Shown here in pieces: positions 12,484 to 24,446 of a stretch of DNA of 64,000 bases (position 1 is the first letter of the stretch; every line of letters begins with the position of its first letter). Source of the DNA: Calvatia gigantea (Eukaryota; Basidiomycota; Agaricomycetes; Agaricales; Lycoperdaceae). Below the pieces are notes generated by a model. That model did no database searches. It saw nothing but the letters and a program-made list of their open reading frames with translations, and was not told the DNA's origin. A program made the position numbers and the translations under genes. The stretch spans positions 2,542,001 through 2,606,000 of the forward strand of contig JACAAK010000007.1 of NCBI GenBank assembly GCA_025093985.1, written 5' to 3'.

Positions 12484-13097
12484 TTGCGGCGGGAGAGCGT
12501 TTTGGGGGTTGCAGAACAGAGCCAAAGAGATCAGGCTTTCCAAGGCATGTATTGAACGCATAGCTCTGAAGTGCCAGGCTCAGCGCCGGGTTCTCTCTAA
12601 GAGTAGTTCCACCCTCAGCTGCAACTGCTCCCAGCTAGCGGTCATAGTAGTTGTTGGGCTGCTCGTTGTGACCGCTGTTGCGGTTGCACCTTTCACCAAC
12701 TCGACAATTGCTGGGCCGTTTCCGCATTGAAGGTGCCTTGTTCTAGAATCCACCGACCCCTATCCTCTGGTTGTGTAACCCATGATACACTGAATTTCCG
12801 CTTGGATGCTCCGCAGCCCGCCCTAACTCTAACCCAGCAACATTTTGGTTTTGCTGCTCTTAATTTCTGACGAGAGCCTCTTCTCAACCCAGTGCCCGCC
12901 GCTGTAGAATTTCCGGGGTTTATTCTTCTGGTTTCCGTCGCATTCGCATATTTCGAAGGTAGTTGGCTACAGTCAATGTCTAAATAACGTTTTAAAATCG
13001 TTCTGGAGAGCTTGATAATGCTGACGAATGTACATCTAACCGAAGGCATGAAGGAGACAATACTAGTAGATAAGTTGAAGTGATTTGGGGACCCCAT
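12484..13097. repeat. Upstream repeat of N1 joined to the duplication tail
   Basis: 12500-12760 matches the region upstream of N5 (about 34300-34556), including the FNAETAQQLSSW reading that resembles the gypsy-associated ORF near 34300. From about 12900 to 13097 the sequence is the 3' tail of the Rif1-like duplication, shared with about 7180-7375. No gene is called here. Confidence 0.55.
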
Positions 13098-16000
13098 TTA
13101 AGAAGCTTTCTGGAGCTTCTTGCTGAGCTGCGCATTTATCTTAGCGCCAATTTCGTGGGCAAGGCGCGCAGCATGTGCGAGCTCTTCTATGGGCACCTGG
13201 GATGCACCCTGTGTTTCAGCGACGAGGGTATATGCGCGCTCCAAAGCACCTAGGCGATCAGATGTCGTGTGGTTCCGGCGTAGCGGCGTTGGCCGACACG
13301 GGAAATTTGATTCGATTATCAGGTTCGGATTGTAGACGCTTTGCGAGGGAGGGTTTGAAAAATCGTGGGTCATGTAGCCTGTTACCTGATACATGGATGA
13401 GCAAAGGTCAGTAGTTGGTGGTAGATGGGATTGTATAATGGGGTACGGACCTCTGGGCAATGGGGAAAGGAGATATTCCGTCTCAATGCTATCAATGACC
13501 TCATCCTTATCATACATGTCCGTTGCTCTTGATTTTCCCTTATCCTGCTGTGACCCTTGCGCTGGAGGCATTGGAGAAGATGGCTTGGGGATGGGATTTT
13601 CTTTCAACCCGTGGGGACGGGGAGAAACCACTCGTCGACGGGGGTTGCGAGCTGGTGTTCTTGGTGTTCGATTTCCGGCAACCGGGAAAATGGTAAAATA
13701 GGATGAGGCCTTGGGGTAATCAGTTCCATGGTGCGTAATGGGTTCTGCCCTGGCGGGTGCCTCGGGGGATTCAATTGAAGTGGTCGGAGTGGCGTTGTTG
13801 TTTTTTGTCCGTCGACGCTTATGAACCTGCTGGCTGCCTAGTGAAGCTGATCCCCGTCAAGCGGTCCCATGAGAGGACTTTTAAAGGCTCACCTTGGGAA
13901 CTAAAGCGTTTGGAACCGGCTTGTTGTTCCGATTCCCCACCGGTTAACTCAATCCTGACATCACCATGGATATCTTGTGAGTCACTTGAGCCCCCAGCTC
14001 CTCGTGGTGTTGGTCGTGGCAGGGTGGCCTTGGGAGTAGTCGCTCGGGGAGTTGGCAGTATGTGGTGACCCCTCGAGATCTACAAGAGCATGGTCGGAGG
14101 ATGCAAGAATCAAGTCATAAATGCCATCTGAGTCCATAGCATATGAATTATCCGCTTCACCAGGTGCGAATGCGGTTTTATTAGGCAATTGCGAATCTGG
14201 AATCACCGACTTCGGCTACAAGACATTAGCTGCGTCAATAATCAACTGGGATGATCACAGCTCACTGTGTTCTGGGAGTCGGTGATTGATGGTATACCCT
14301 CAGCCAAACTATCACCACAATAATCACTCCATGCTTTCAAACACATCTTCAGACCATCCGGGATGAGGCGCTTGACAGACTCGGGCTGGCGATGGTAGGT
14401 CGTTCGCCAGAAGTGTTCAAACGCCAAAGGACCAATAGGCGGATGACCAATGCGTTCAAATGAAGACGACAGGAATGGTGAGAGGTCCCGAAGCATTTCT
14501 GCTGATGGTGGCAGCTTGGATAGACCCGTAAGGGAGGTGCAATAAATGTCGCGAACCTAAAAGATTTGGGGTTAGTGGGAGAACCATGTTGGTGGAGGGT
14601 AGGAGAACGTACCAGAGTGTGATGCTCGTGTTCCAAGAGAGACCTTGTTTCATCTCTGGTCCACACGCAGAGCCCATCTTTCAGTAACAAGAGTAACCGA
14701 AGGATGTCTCTTTCGTTTGCAGATGCGACTAGACAAGCCACTCCCGTAAGAATGGGGATAGCGAGAATAAGGTCCTCGGGTGCAGGTGGGTACAGTCTAA
14801 CCAACGTTTCGTTGGCAACGCGGAGGAGATCATGATGGGAGGCATCATCCACACTGAAGTGGAAGTGAGATAGCAAGATTGGCAAAGCGCCAGGAGAAGA
14901 CCCCAAGCTATAAGAGGGCTCACTTTGAGCATTGAACGCTGTTGACTAGAACTACTCACGCTTTTGTATTCCCCTTCCCTAGTTTCTGCAGCAACATATT
15001 CACAACTTCCCCAGGCGTCATCGCCGGTCCCGTGGCACTTTCTAGAACCCCATTGAATGCCTGGGTCCATATGTCAAGTTCCTGCAAGTCAAGACTCCAA
15101 GATCTGGTGTAGGAGCGGATCAGCGACTGTACAACGAGCAATCAGGGGACTTACTGAAGAGGTAGCAAAAGGAACGATAACGCTTCCTCCCATCCACTCC
15201 CTTGCACCTTAAGAACCCCACTACTGGCTACCGTAACCCAAAGCTGCCGCTGTACCTCCGTCCCTTCTTGCGATTCGCTCATCGCAAACAAAGTGGGCAA
15301 CAAATTCGGAATTCCCACAGATGCCAAGTCTGCACATAACGTACTCCATGTCACCTTGACTTCTTCCTCGTCCAAGGCGTATTTCTGTCTGAGGATGGCC
15401 GACAGAACGAATTCCGCCAAGGAAACCAACTGATGTACGTCATACGATTGTTTGATGACAGACCAAAGCTTTTGCACAAAGTGTAATTGACGAAGTTGTT
15501 GGGCAGTGTCGTCGGTATGGATAATGAAACCGGTTATGGTTGATGTTACTTGCTCGGCGGTAGAGGGCGATATCGATAATAAGGCCGAATTGGGAGCATG
15601 TTGGGATTGAGTCAGGAGCAGGGCTTGCCATATAGTTTAATAGTTGGTGCTGGAATAAGTAGTGAGTTTCAAGGTGGGGAAATGTAATACACGAAGAAAG
15701 CGCACCTCGTACCGGTTGAAATCAATACTTGGCGCAAGAGTACGGCTGACACCGCGCACCCAGGCCTGGAGGAATTCCTTCCAGTTCTCACGAATTTGGA
15801 CCTCGGACAAAGGTCGTATGAACCGATCATCTGGGGCAGGAAGTCGGCCAGACAATGCCTTCATTTTTTCCTCAGACAAGTCCAAGAACGTCCCGACGAA
15901 CAAATCACGGAAAACGATATCGCGAATGTTCCTGACGTGGCTTTGAGGTCCAGCAGTGGGCGACGAATCCCACATTACTGACGAGACGAGCTAGGATCGT

Positions 16001-17490
16001 TATCCCCTCTCGAATCTGACTCTCCTTCGAACCGGACAGTAGATCTTTGACGATAGACAGTATGTCCCTGGTTTCAAACTGAGGGAGAGGATAGCGACGA
16101 TGCGATAAGTGCAGTTGCGATACCGCCTTTGAGCTCCTGTCGCAAAACAAGGAAACCACGTTTCCTAATCTCTCCGAATTCCGGCCTCGCCTGGGGTTCT
16201 CTTGAAGGATCGGGTAGTCGGCAATGACACCATACTAGACATTTCCACACATGCGGGTGAAGAGCTCGGACGTAGGAGCATTTATGCTTCGTAGCTCGAG
16301 CGAGGATCGAGAGGAAGAGTTTAAGGGAATAGGGGGTGGGTGAAAAGTTGGGCGTCGGATAAACATATGAGGCACGCTACCGTGAGCGAAGTCCATAATG
16401 GGCCTTTCTTGTTTGAACGCCCCTCCGCGTCGTTCATTGCTGAAGACAGAATGCCTTGCAGGGAGTCCTCTTGAGATGCTTTGTGTTTCACTGTCTGAGA
16501 CTTGATGAATGAGGCAGGTCTGGGAAGCGAATCTGTTGAGACCATTGAGCATCAGGAGAGTCCAACTTGAGGGCGACAATGCAGCGAAGGGCTTTAAGTG
16601 CCTGTATTCGAATGTCGAAAGCATCTTCGGTAGTTAAAGCAAGGATCGATGGGTACAGTGGTAACATGAACTCCATGAACTCGAAGTGGGTGCGAAGAAG
16701 GGTGGATAAAAGCTTTAGATTGTCAGGTTCTAGAGAAAGTACGATATATGCATGGGCACACCTTTAATCCCTCATTAATGTGTGTATGGCCCTCAAAGTC
16801 TCCGCGCAGCATCCTCGTAAGGACATTCTTGAGTTCTCGTTTAAGTGATAGTAGGACGTCTGGTGGGAGGCGTTGGATCGTAAGGATCCAAGCTGCGAGG
16901 TTCCACGTTTTCTTGCAATCGGGTGTCGGCAATCGCTGGTTGGAGAGAATAAGTAGAACCTCTCGCAATAAATCTCTAAGTTGACTGGCTTGAGGGAATT
17001 CAGATGGGGAATAGTCGATAATGATAACGACACACCAGGAAAAATATTCATTACAGGTGGGAGTGAAAATATATCGGATAAAAATACAAGTGCATGGTGT
17101 GAAAGAGTTGCATATCCTTGGGCACGTTCTGTCCCCTCCTCGAGAATTGAACTATCGTCACTGGTGGATTGTGGTTGGGAGAAGATGGTCAAGGGACTGA
17201 GGAGACAGCGGCCAATGTCACGTGTCAGACAGATCGAGAGTGGGGCATTATCACTCTTGAATGGGGCGAAAGCTGGTAACTCTCGGTCAATTTCTAGAAT
17301 CTTTGGGACTTGGAGGCGAATCCTTCGGGAGATAGTTCGCATAAGCTTCAGTCAGATCATGCAAAGTGATGAACTCGTTTTGTGGATCGTTGATGGATTC
17401 TAGGATGGTGTCGAGGGGGGACGCGAAATATTTGGCGGAGTCGAGGGGAGACGATGAATTAAACTTGCAGGTGGTGAACTTGTTCGCCAT
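13098..17490 (-). pseudogene. Rif1-like HEAT-repeat protein, damaged copy 2
   Basis: Inverted counterpart of 2777-7050. It keeps an ATG at 17488-17490 (MANKFTTCKF) where copy 1 has ACG. The reading passes PLDTILESINDPQNEF, then an extra base near 17333 (GCGAAC versus GCGAC in copy 1) shifts the frame. Two further extra bases fall at about 16519 and 16529, within the SQQIASQTASFIK block. Beyond these, long in-frame HEAT-like stretches are very similar to copy 1, for example WKEFLQAWVRGVSRTL and LWVTVASSGVLKVQG. The C-terminus reads ALERAYTLVAETQGASQ. It lies about 0.7 kb downstream of, and on the same strand as, the intact EBP gene. Copy 1 and copy 2 have different lesions, so they decayed after duplication, unless the indels are base-calling errors. 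Confidence 0.6.
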
Positions 17491-18189
17491 AAGCAAGTAG
17501 AGAGACTAGAAGAACGTTCGGATAATAGAGGAGCGTATGTGCAATGTCATGCCCAGTTGAAGCGGGGGGAGTCAGTGCGGCAGCACTTATCATCAGTGGA
17601 TGCTACTTAAACCAACACCTGCTGCATATAGGCCATGACCATCATTGAGTTACACTGTTACGGTTATATGGCCTTGCTCACCTTATATATACAGAATGTA
17701 GTCAGACCTATACTTATCATTCAGTCCGTTCCACGGAGCCGTTGAAAGTACAGGGTAAGGTGATGGTTGTAGCCGTCCAAGTCACTTGAATCATTGACGC
17801 GAAACGGTCGCATGAAGTGTCACCGTCCACGTGACCTTCATCACATCCAGCGCGTACCAGCCAACCGACAACCTCGTAAGTTTTCACGAGAGGATCTCGC
17901 TCGTTTGACGAAGCGGTACATCATATACTTTTACGTGTCCTACGTGCCGCACCCGCGCTTTCCGATGTTGAATGGTACTTTCTAACAATAGTGCCAAACA
18001 TATCCAGGTCCCCACCTGGTAGGAAGGGCAAGGTGCGATCTAGCATGTTAGTGTCGGCGCAAATTGCCTTGAGATGCGGCCGCATCCCTGTTTCACAGAT
18101 ATGGAAGCAAGGAGCAATGTAATTCAGGCAGTGTAGTTTCAGGTGGTACAGCAAAGGTCAGTATTACCGCAAAGTGCCTATTTGGGGTA
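17491..18189. other. Spacer between EBP and Rif1-like copy 2
   Basis: Holds the 3' flank of EBP and the probable promoter of the Rif1-like gene. About 17520-17850 is shared with 2425-2770 on the other strand, including a TATATATA-type AT stretch near 17685. 17850-18189 has no counterpart in copy 1. No gene seen. Confidence 0.5.
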
Positions 18190-19058
18190 TTAAGCAGACT
18201 TCGCCTTCTTTTGTGTGCTACGGAGAGCACCTGCAATGTAACCATAAGAGTCGACCATCAAGACCAACGGGATAAAAACCCAACTAAGACAGGTAAAGTT
18301 CATCTCAGCAAACGTCGATCAGATGCACAAACTTGGAAACGTACATGACATTCATGAACTACGCGTGCGGTTGGTGAAGAGAGACCAGTCAGCCTCCATC
18401 ACAGTCATATTAACCTGCGGGAATGTACTCACAACGAGGTAGACCCAGAGGTGCAACCAGTTCGAGGTATTCAAGTTTGGGCTTCCTGTTAACCATTCCG
18501 GGCAGAACGTCATCCAACCGCCATACAATTCGGCGGTGCTCAATATGATGATCCAATAATGCCTCGCAGGGTCATGCTTGACGATCTGGTAGGTGATGTA
18601 AAGGCAGAGAGGACCAGCTCCGAGAACGGTGAGAATTTCGAGAGAAACTACCGTCGGGTCTGCAACTCCCCAACGAAAATCAGCCGCGCTGTATTCTTTC
18701 CCTATTATACGAAATATGGTTAGGGCAGGGAAAGTAATGAAAAAACGAAGATTCATACACATTTCGGCTAGAGGACCAACATTGTCGTTCACTTGTCGAC
18801 CAAAAGTGGAATAGTACAACCACGAGCCCTCGTAGGAGAAATGAATGAGGGCGTCAAAGGCCTAAAGATGCAAACCAGGAGTGAGGGGGAGCGCCAGTCC
18901 TACAAAGAAACAAGCCATACGAGCCATATAAATGTCCAGCGATCTTTGGAAGATGCATCCTTAGAAAGGAGGGCGGAGGACGCAGACTTTGCGGCTCCAG
19001 CGATCGTTACAACGCCCAGAAGTGAGCATAGGGAGGTTAGGGTAAAAATTTGATCCAT
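18190..19058 (-). CDS. Emopamil-binding protein family (EXPERA domain), intact
   Basis: A complete five-exon model of 205 residues can be read. Exons are 19058-18921, 18861-18759, 18701-18433, 18358-18345 and 18283-18190, all with GT-AG introns. Key blocks are a hydrophobic N-terminal segment, DRWTFIWL, FDALIHFSYEGSWLYYSTFG, EMWKEYSAADFRWG, LEILTVLGAGPLCLY, ARHYWIIILSTAELYGGWMT, and a final membrane segment FIPLVLMVDSYGY with a lysine-rich end. EBP proteins are four-helix ER membrane proteins; in animals they catalyse sterol delta8-delta7 isomerisation. Many fungi use the unrelated ERG2 enzyme, so substrate and role here are uncertain. Exon 4 is only 14 bases. The splice choices restore the WKEY and FMNVIW motifs, which is why I trust them. 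It is the only clearly intact gene of the inverted duplication. Confidence 0.85.
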
Positions 19059-19777
19059 GGTGGTACGTGGGAGAAGAACTCAAGGGCCCTTGAACATTTG
19101 AACCTCCATCACTCTGGTAACGACTTCAACTGCGAATGTTTTGCTGTATGTATATTTGTCCATCAAATGTATCGAAACCCGCGAGTTGGTCGCCACAACC
19201 ACCTGTCCGCTGCATCGCCGTCGTTATATGAGGGAAGAGAGACCGTAAACCGAACTTGGTTCGGTAGATAGTGTACCCATCCTACCTCTGGCCAAGCGCC
19301 CACCGTTGTTATGCCCATTTGTTGAGGAAAAGGCGTCACGGCACACAGTCACAGAATTTAGCTAAGAGTTAGTTTCGAACCACAAGAAGCCTCGCTATCT
19401 CAGCCACCCGCGGCGTTCCCTACAACAGTCCTCTAAATAAATACTCCAAGATTAAAAGGGTCCTTGATGTTCCAATTGAGACGACCTTGATAACCATCAT
19501 AACCCTCGAGCCTTCCGCGTCCTCCTAGGTCTCTTCGTCCCGCCATTGACCTCAATGGAGCAGAACATTTATTACAACCCTCAAGGTTGAGCTTTACCTT
19601 CGACTTCAATACTTCCCTTTGACGGTCGCTTAATTGAATCCAGGTTCCTCCGCCGGATTTTTTAACAATGCCCACCACTTCACGCTCAATAATCCGATTA
19701 TGATTGACATGTCTCGCTCGGATGATAGCCAACGTGAGTCTCTGGTTGATCTTATGTCTGGTAGCAGGGCTTAGCGC
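19059..19777. other. Divergent upstream region between EBP and NLR N2
   Basis: Lies between the starts of two divergently read loci and probably holds both promoters. No repeat from elsewhere in the window and no recognisable coding exon was found. N-terminal exons of N2 may be hidden here. Confidence 0.4.
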
Positions 19778-21936
19778 TGAAGAATATAAGTGGTGAGACT
19801 GCTTGCGGACAACGTTATCCCAGGTGCCGAGTTCGATTCGTCCGAGCGCGATCCTCCTCCTCGCTGCCATCCTGGTACACGGTTCGACATCTCTGAACAA
19901 CTTCGAACGTGGATGCATGACCCCGCCCGTGAAAAAAAGATCGTCTGGTTACATGGAGCAGCCGGGGTCGGGAAGTCGGCGATCATCCAGACCCTCGCAG
20001 AGTCAGAATCCGATTCTTTGACTTCTATCCTTGGTGCCACCCTCTTCTTTTCAAGATCCAACGAACGTGATGATCCGAAGAGGGTCTTCATCACGATCGC
20101 ATACCAGCTAACTGTTAAGTACCCGGCCTACAGGAAATACGTTGTGGAGCTGCTTACTGTAAACCCCAAACTCGTTAGTAAGTCACTGGGGGAACAATTC
20201 AAATGGTTTATCGTGAAGCCGTTCATCGAAAAGAAGCTATTCGATGGACTCCAAGCTGTCTTGATAGTCCTCGACGGGTTGGACGAATGCATGAGCGAAG
20301 CGCCTCAGCGAGAGATTGTCCTCCTGATCTGTCGTTTTGCGCTCCAACTACCCAACGACCCCTCTCATTTGGATTATTGCCAGCCGACCCGAGCCGCATA
20401 TACAAGCTGCCTTCTCCTCTTCATCCGTCCAATCGAAGCTACCTGGCCGTTGAAGTTCCTCACAACTCTGATCAGGCTTGCTCGGACGTTGAACATTACT
20501 TGCGATCCGAGTTCGACCAGATCAAGGAAAAATACCCACTGTTGTTCCTTGCGTCGACGAAGTACTGGCCGGCAGAGACAGACTTCCTCTTGATCGCCAC
20601 CCGGGCACGGGGGCTATTTGTTTTTGCATCGACTATAATCAGGTTCATCGACAACATGGCGTATGGGAACCCAATTTCTCAGCTACAGAAGGTTATTGAT
20701 ATCCTTGGTTTTGTGCCGTATAACGGTCACGCCAACCCCCTGGAGATGCTCGACGTCCTCTACAGAGAGATACTTTCTTCGATCCCCCCGGACGTACTTC
20801 CGACTGTCACGAAGCTCCTGACATTCTTACACCCCCGCACGCCTCTGCCATACCTAGCGAACTTAGCAAACTGGCTTAATCTCAGCCAAGCAGATGTTTA
20901 TGGAGCGCTCCATAAGCTTCACCCAGTCTTGAACATTCCACTACCCCCTGAAGCACAACAGAAGCCGCTGCAGGCCTTTCATACATCTTTACCGATTATC
21001 TCACTTCCTCGTCATCACGCTCCGGACAGTTCTGGGTGAGTGAAAAGGAGGCGAAGAGGAGCATCTTTTGGCTTAGTCACCGCGTTCTGATGGAGTGTCT
21101 CGATGAGAGTAAGTCTTTTGTGTTAACCGCGCGATAGGTTTAAAAATGGTATTATTAAAGGTCGTTTGGATATACAGACATCTCGAATACACTTGTCTTG
21201 GCCTGTTGAGGATGCGCAACGGTGTCAACGCGACCTCTCCCACCTTTCTTTTAGCTTTATTCTCCTCATAACACCGGAAATAATAGATAAATCGATTTGG
21301 GACGGATTCTCCAGCCTGGCTCCTTTCTTCCATGCCTTTGGATTTCGGAGCGCATTATGGAGCGATGAAGTATCCGGCTCGTTAATCTCACTCTGTCATT
21401 CAGTGAGTATTTTTCAAATTGCCTTTCGTGTCACCAAGGGTAACATTACGCTTAGCCTTTCCGTCCACATTTTGAGGGCTGGAAACTCCTCAAGGCGGTC
21501 CCGAATTCAGGTGTTAGATTGGGACCATATTGACCTTGAAGAGAAGACCCGTATTTCTTGGTATAAGTCCAATGACCGGGAAGGGGGGCGATTACAAGAA
21601 CTCCTAGACTGGGATTGGGATTCCAAGATGGAGACGTATATAGACAACTACAACGTGAGTGATCCCGACATTACCACCACCGTCAAATCTAACTAGTACA
21701 TGTAGGTCGTGGAAGACGGGCTTTATACACATTGTGTGAAGGTCCTCCCTCTGAAAGCATCTCCGGAATGGAAGGCCCGCGTTCAGCAACATATCGCAAC
21801 TCTAGTGGAGACTGCTCCAACCATTCGTGTTGAATTAGTCGGGAAAGGTAACGACGGTCTTGCATTCATGCAGGTTGAATCACAGGAGAGGCCGTATGAG
21901 ATGTGGGAGTATCTCTTTCATTATAAGTGGCGGTAG
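19778..21936 (+). pseudogene. NLR locus N2: divergent NACHT protein, frameshifted
   Basis: A NACHT protein of a different subfamily from the other copies. It opens with IPGAEFDSSERDPPPRCHPG, has Walker A GAAGVGKSAIIQ, Walker B VLIVLDGLDECM and, in another frame, WIIASRPEPHIQAAF. Single-base shifts are needed near 20358, about 20430 and about 20990 to follow the protein. A donor at 21109 follows an LMECLDE reading. Downstream exons include LDWDWDSKMETYIDNYN (about 21600-21653) and VVEDGLYTHCVKVLPL to the stop at 21934-21936, across an intron at 21654-21706. Three frameshifts make it a probable pseudogene. It is not part of the N4/N6 duplication, so it may be an older neighbour. Confidence 0.7.
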
Positions 21937-22364
21937 GAATGTCACTCGGCGCGAATAAAACGTATCGTGTATAACCAATCACCTCTACATCGGGTCATCC
22001 TCCCTCATCTATTTATGACCTCTCTCGAAAAGGATACTGGTAGTGCAGCCTTGCTTAAGGCTTAAAATTTGTATGAGAAAGCGTGTGGGGGATGCATGTT
22101 TGGTCCGTCTCACCCGAACCCCACCCGTCATACCCCCAGATACTTTCTTGAATGCTCGCCACCGTCGCGCTCTCGTGGCTAAGGCTGCAAGAGTAAACGG
22201 TCTGCGATTTGGAATTGCCTGCCGCGTCCGCTGAATAGCAAAACCGAACTTTCCGATCATCGAATGCCCGACCGCCCTACGCCCAAGGTCAATGGCAACA
22301 CACAGGCAACACAAGAATGCTAGCGTGCACCTCTGGCCGAAAGCGAAACAGCCCGACAACAATT
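21937..22364. other. Spacer between N2 and N3
   Basis: No recognisable gene. It probably contains the breakpoint where N3 lost its 5' half. Confidence 0.35.
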
Positions 22365-23778
22365 GCCTCCTCTGGACTATTCGTTTTCGCGTCAACATTG
22401 GTCAGCTACACTGGTGAGGAAGATCCCATATCGCGCGTTGAGCATATCCTATTCTTGATCGGCCAAAGTCCGCCCAGCGCAATGACCCAAGTGACAAGTC
22501 GAAGAGGAACCCATTCCAAGCGCTTGACCTGTTATATACGAAAATCATGTCAGACGTACCCCTCGACTCTCTCCCTACGGCAAAAACCATTCTTGGCTTC
22601 TATCTCCTTGGTGACCTCGCCACTGGAAACCAAGTCTGGGGAAACGGGAGTGCGAATCTCCCTCTCGTGTGTAACATTTTGGGCATCAAACAACATGTCG
22701 CTTATGCCGCTTTACGCAAATTGCACTCTGTCCTTGCCTTCCTGTCGCCGAGGGAGGCAGACGACAAAGCCGCCCAGTTCCTTCACGCCTCATTCCCAGA
22801 CTTCCTCACAGATCGTTCTCGCTCTCAATCATACTCCATTGACCTGGACCAAGAACTAGAAAATATTGGCGCTGCTACATCAGGATTCCGAGGCTTTTGC
22901 CTTCGCAGTGCGTGTTTTTGAATTCGACTTCTCAATGTGCGCCGTGTGACACGCGTTGAATAGCGGACACTAGTCGAATCATACTTTCCTAAGTGCCGCT
23001 CACCAGAAGCAGTGACGGCCTTCGAAAAGACATGGCCAAGAGGGCTCGGTATCATTGGCTGGATACTCTGATGGGGTGCTGTCATCGTCCTTCGTGCCAT
23101 TGACCGCAACGTCGTCTTTCACTGGATACCTCTGAACTGATTGAGGCCTTCGATGAATTTGGTCCCATATCTTTCGAAGCCGGATACTTTGATATTAATT
23201 TTGGTGTGAATGGATCTCGAATCATGTGCGTGCCACTCTCACAACAAACGCTCGTCCGGAGGATTTATCGTGTTACAGATACCACTCGAGTTTCGATAGG
23301 AACTGGTGCTTAGAGAGTTCAACTTGAGCCAGCTCTGTGAATATGATTTAGACAAAATTTTCACAGGTCTTTGTCGAAGTCGGTGGGGTCACTACCACAA
23401 GGGGAGTGAGTTAGGCCCGCTTGATTTGACAGTGAGCTCCGTGTCTTAAAGGTTATCTGGTGTTTCTGGATTTATGACAACTCCCTGCTAGGATCTCACT
23501 ATCAATCGGTGGAATCAAGTGAAACGACTCGCCCTGAGTCCGAGTGAATGTCAGAGTTACTGGATAGCAAAGGGTCATTTGATTAACTGGAGCATCTTAG
23601 CCGAGCTATTGAGGGTGCAGAAAGTGCCCAGCCTTAGACAACGCCATGCTGTCAAGGTCATAATCATGGGGAAAAATTCACCCATATCTTGTGCAATCAT
23701 CGGGCCCCTGGATTTATACCGTCCTTTTCAAAAGATTAAAAGATTGAATATCTTGTTTTTCCTTACGTTGAGGAATAA
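22365..23778 (+). pseudogene. NLR locus N3: 5'-truncated NACHT relative
   Basis: Begins abruptly inside the post-NACHT region at SSGLFVFASTLVSY, so the P-loop, Walker B and all N-terminal exons are missing. It continues with SRVEHILFLIGQ, then after a shift LPTAKTILGFYLLGDLA, LVCNILGIKQHVAYAALRKL and FLHASFPDFLTDRSRSQS. C-terminal exons are partly visible, ending with LINWSILAELLRVQ and, in a shifted frame, a YLVFPYVEE-like end with TAA at 23776-23778. It is closer to N4/N5/N6 than to N2 but clearly older than the N4/N6 split. Confidence 0.7.
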
Positions 23779-23810
23779 GTACTTCAAAACTGTAATCCAT
23801 TTGGGTCACT

Positions 23811-24446
23811 TGTGAAAGTCGAGGTGACGCGGAGCAAAAAAATAGGCTTGTGCACTACCTGGGACAAATGACACCAGAATAAGGGACACCAGGTCACTTG
23901 CGGGGGTCCCGGCTAACCAGGTCTGGCGACACGTCACTGGAGTCGTGGGCCCAGTCGGGGCAGAGCAGGGCCGGGTGAGCAGGGATAGACGGACCTCGAG
24001 GAGAGGGCTGGGCGGTGCGATGCGGGGCATAGCAGGGAGGAGCGGGGCACAGCAGATAGGGGGGATGCTGAGGTTTTGCGAGTTGTTTGACTCACTCTGC
24101 TGGAGGCTGTTCGTAGGTCACTGGTGTCGCTCCCTACTAATTGCCTGGGAACCGTGGGTCTACGTATCATGTAGCTGGAGGAGCCTCGGAGCCTCTTCTA
24201 GCCACCAAACCCCGTTGCGGTTCTAACCTCTCTACTGAGCGTCTTGTAGGAGGTCTGAGAGTTGTCGGATGAGTTCTACCTCAGATAAGGTTGTGTTATT
24301 TGTAGTTCCTCGTCTAAGCCGAAGAAAAGGTTCGGCTACAGTGTCGGGATTGAGCCTTGCTCATCATGGTTCAATGCTCGGGAGTGTGACTCTTGAAGAG
24401 GTTTTGAGGAAGGCTAGACCGGGATTCGGGTGCCTGAATTGTTTAG
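23811..24446 (-). repeat. Inverted copy of the 8.9-9.5 kb repeat
   Basis: On the minus strand this matches 8890-9490. It carries the TVAEPFLRLRRGT and LSEVELIRQLSDLLQDAQ readings and a CCCTGC/CTCTGC-rich Ser/Pro tail. A 2-base deletion falls inside the ORF start. The repeat ends at about 24447, where gypsy integrase sequence begins on the other strand. Confidence 0.55.

Noticed and set aside
16981..17403. 140-codon open stretch on the plus strand
   Set aside because: It is antisense to Rif1-like copy 2, and the same antisense stretch appears at 2864-3286; it mirrors coding constraint, not a separate gene.
19433..19918. 161-codon open stretch on the minus strand upstream of and overlapping N2
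   Set aside because: It overlaps the N2 NACHT start in antisense, has no recognisable domain, and is not conserved in other NLR copies.
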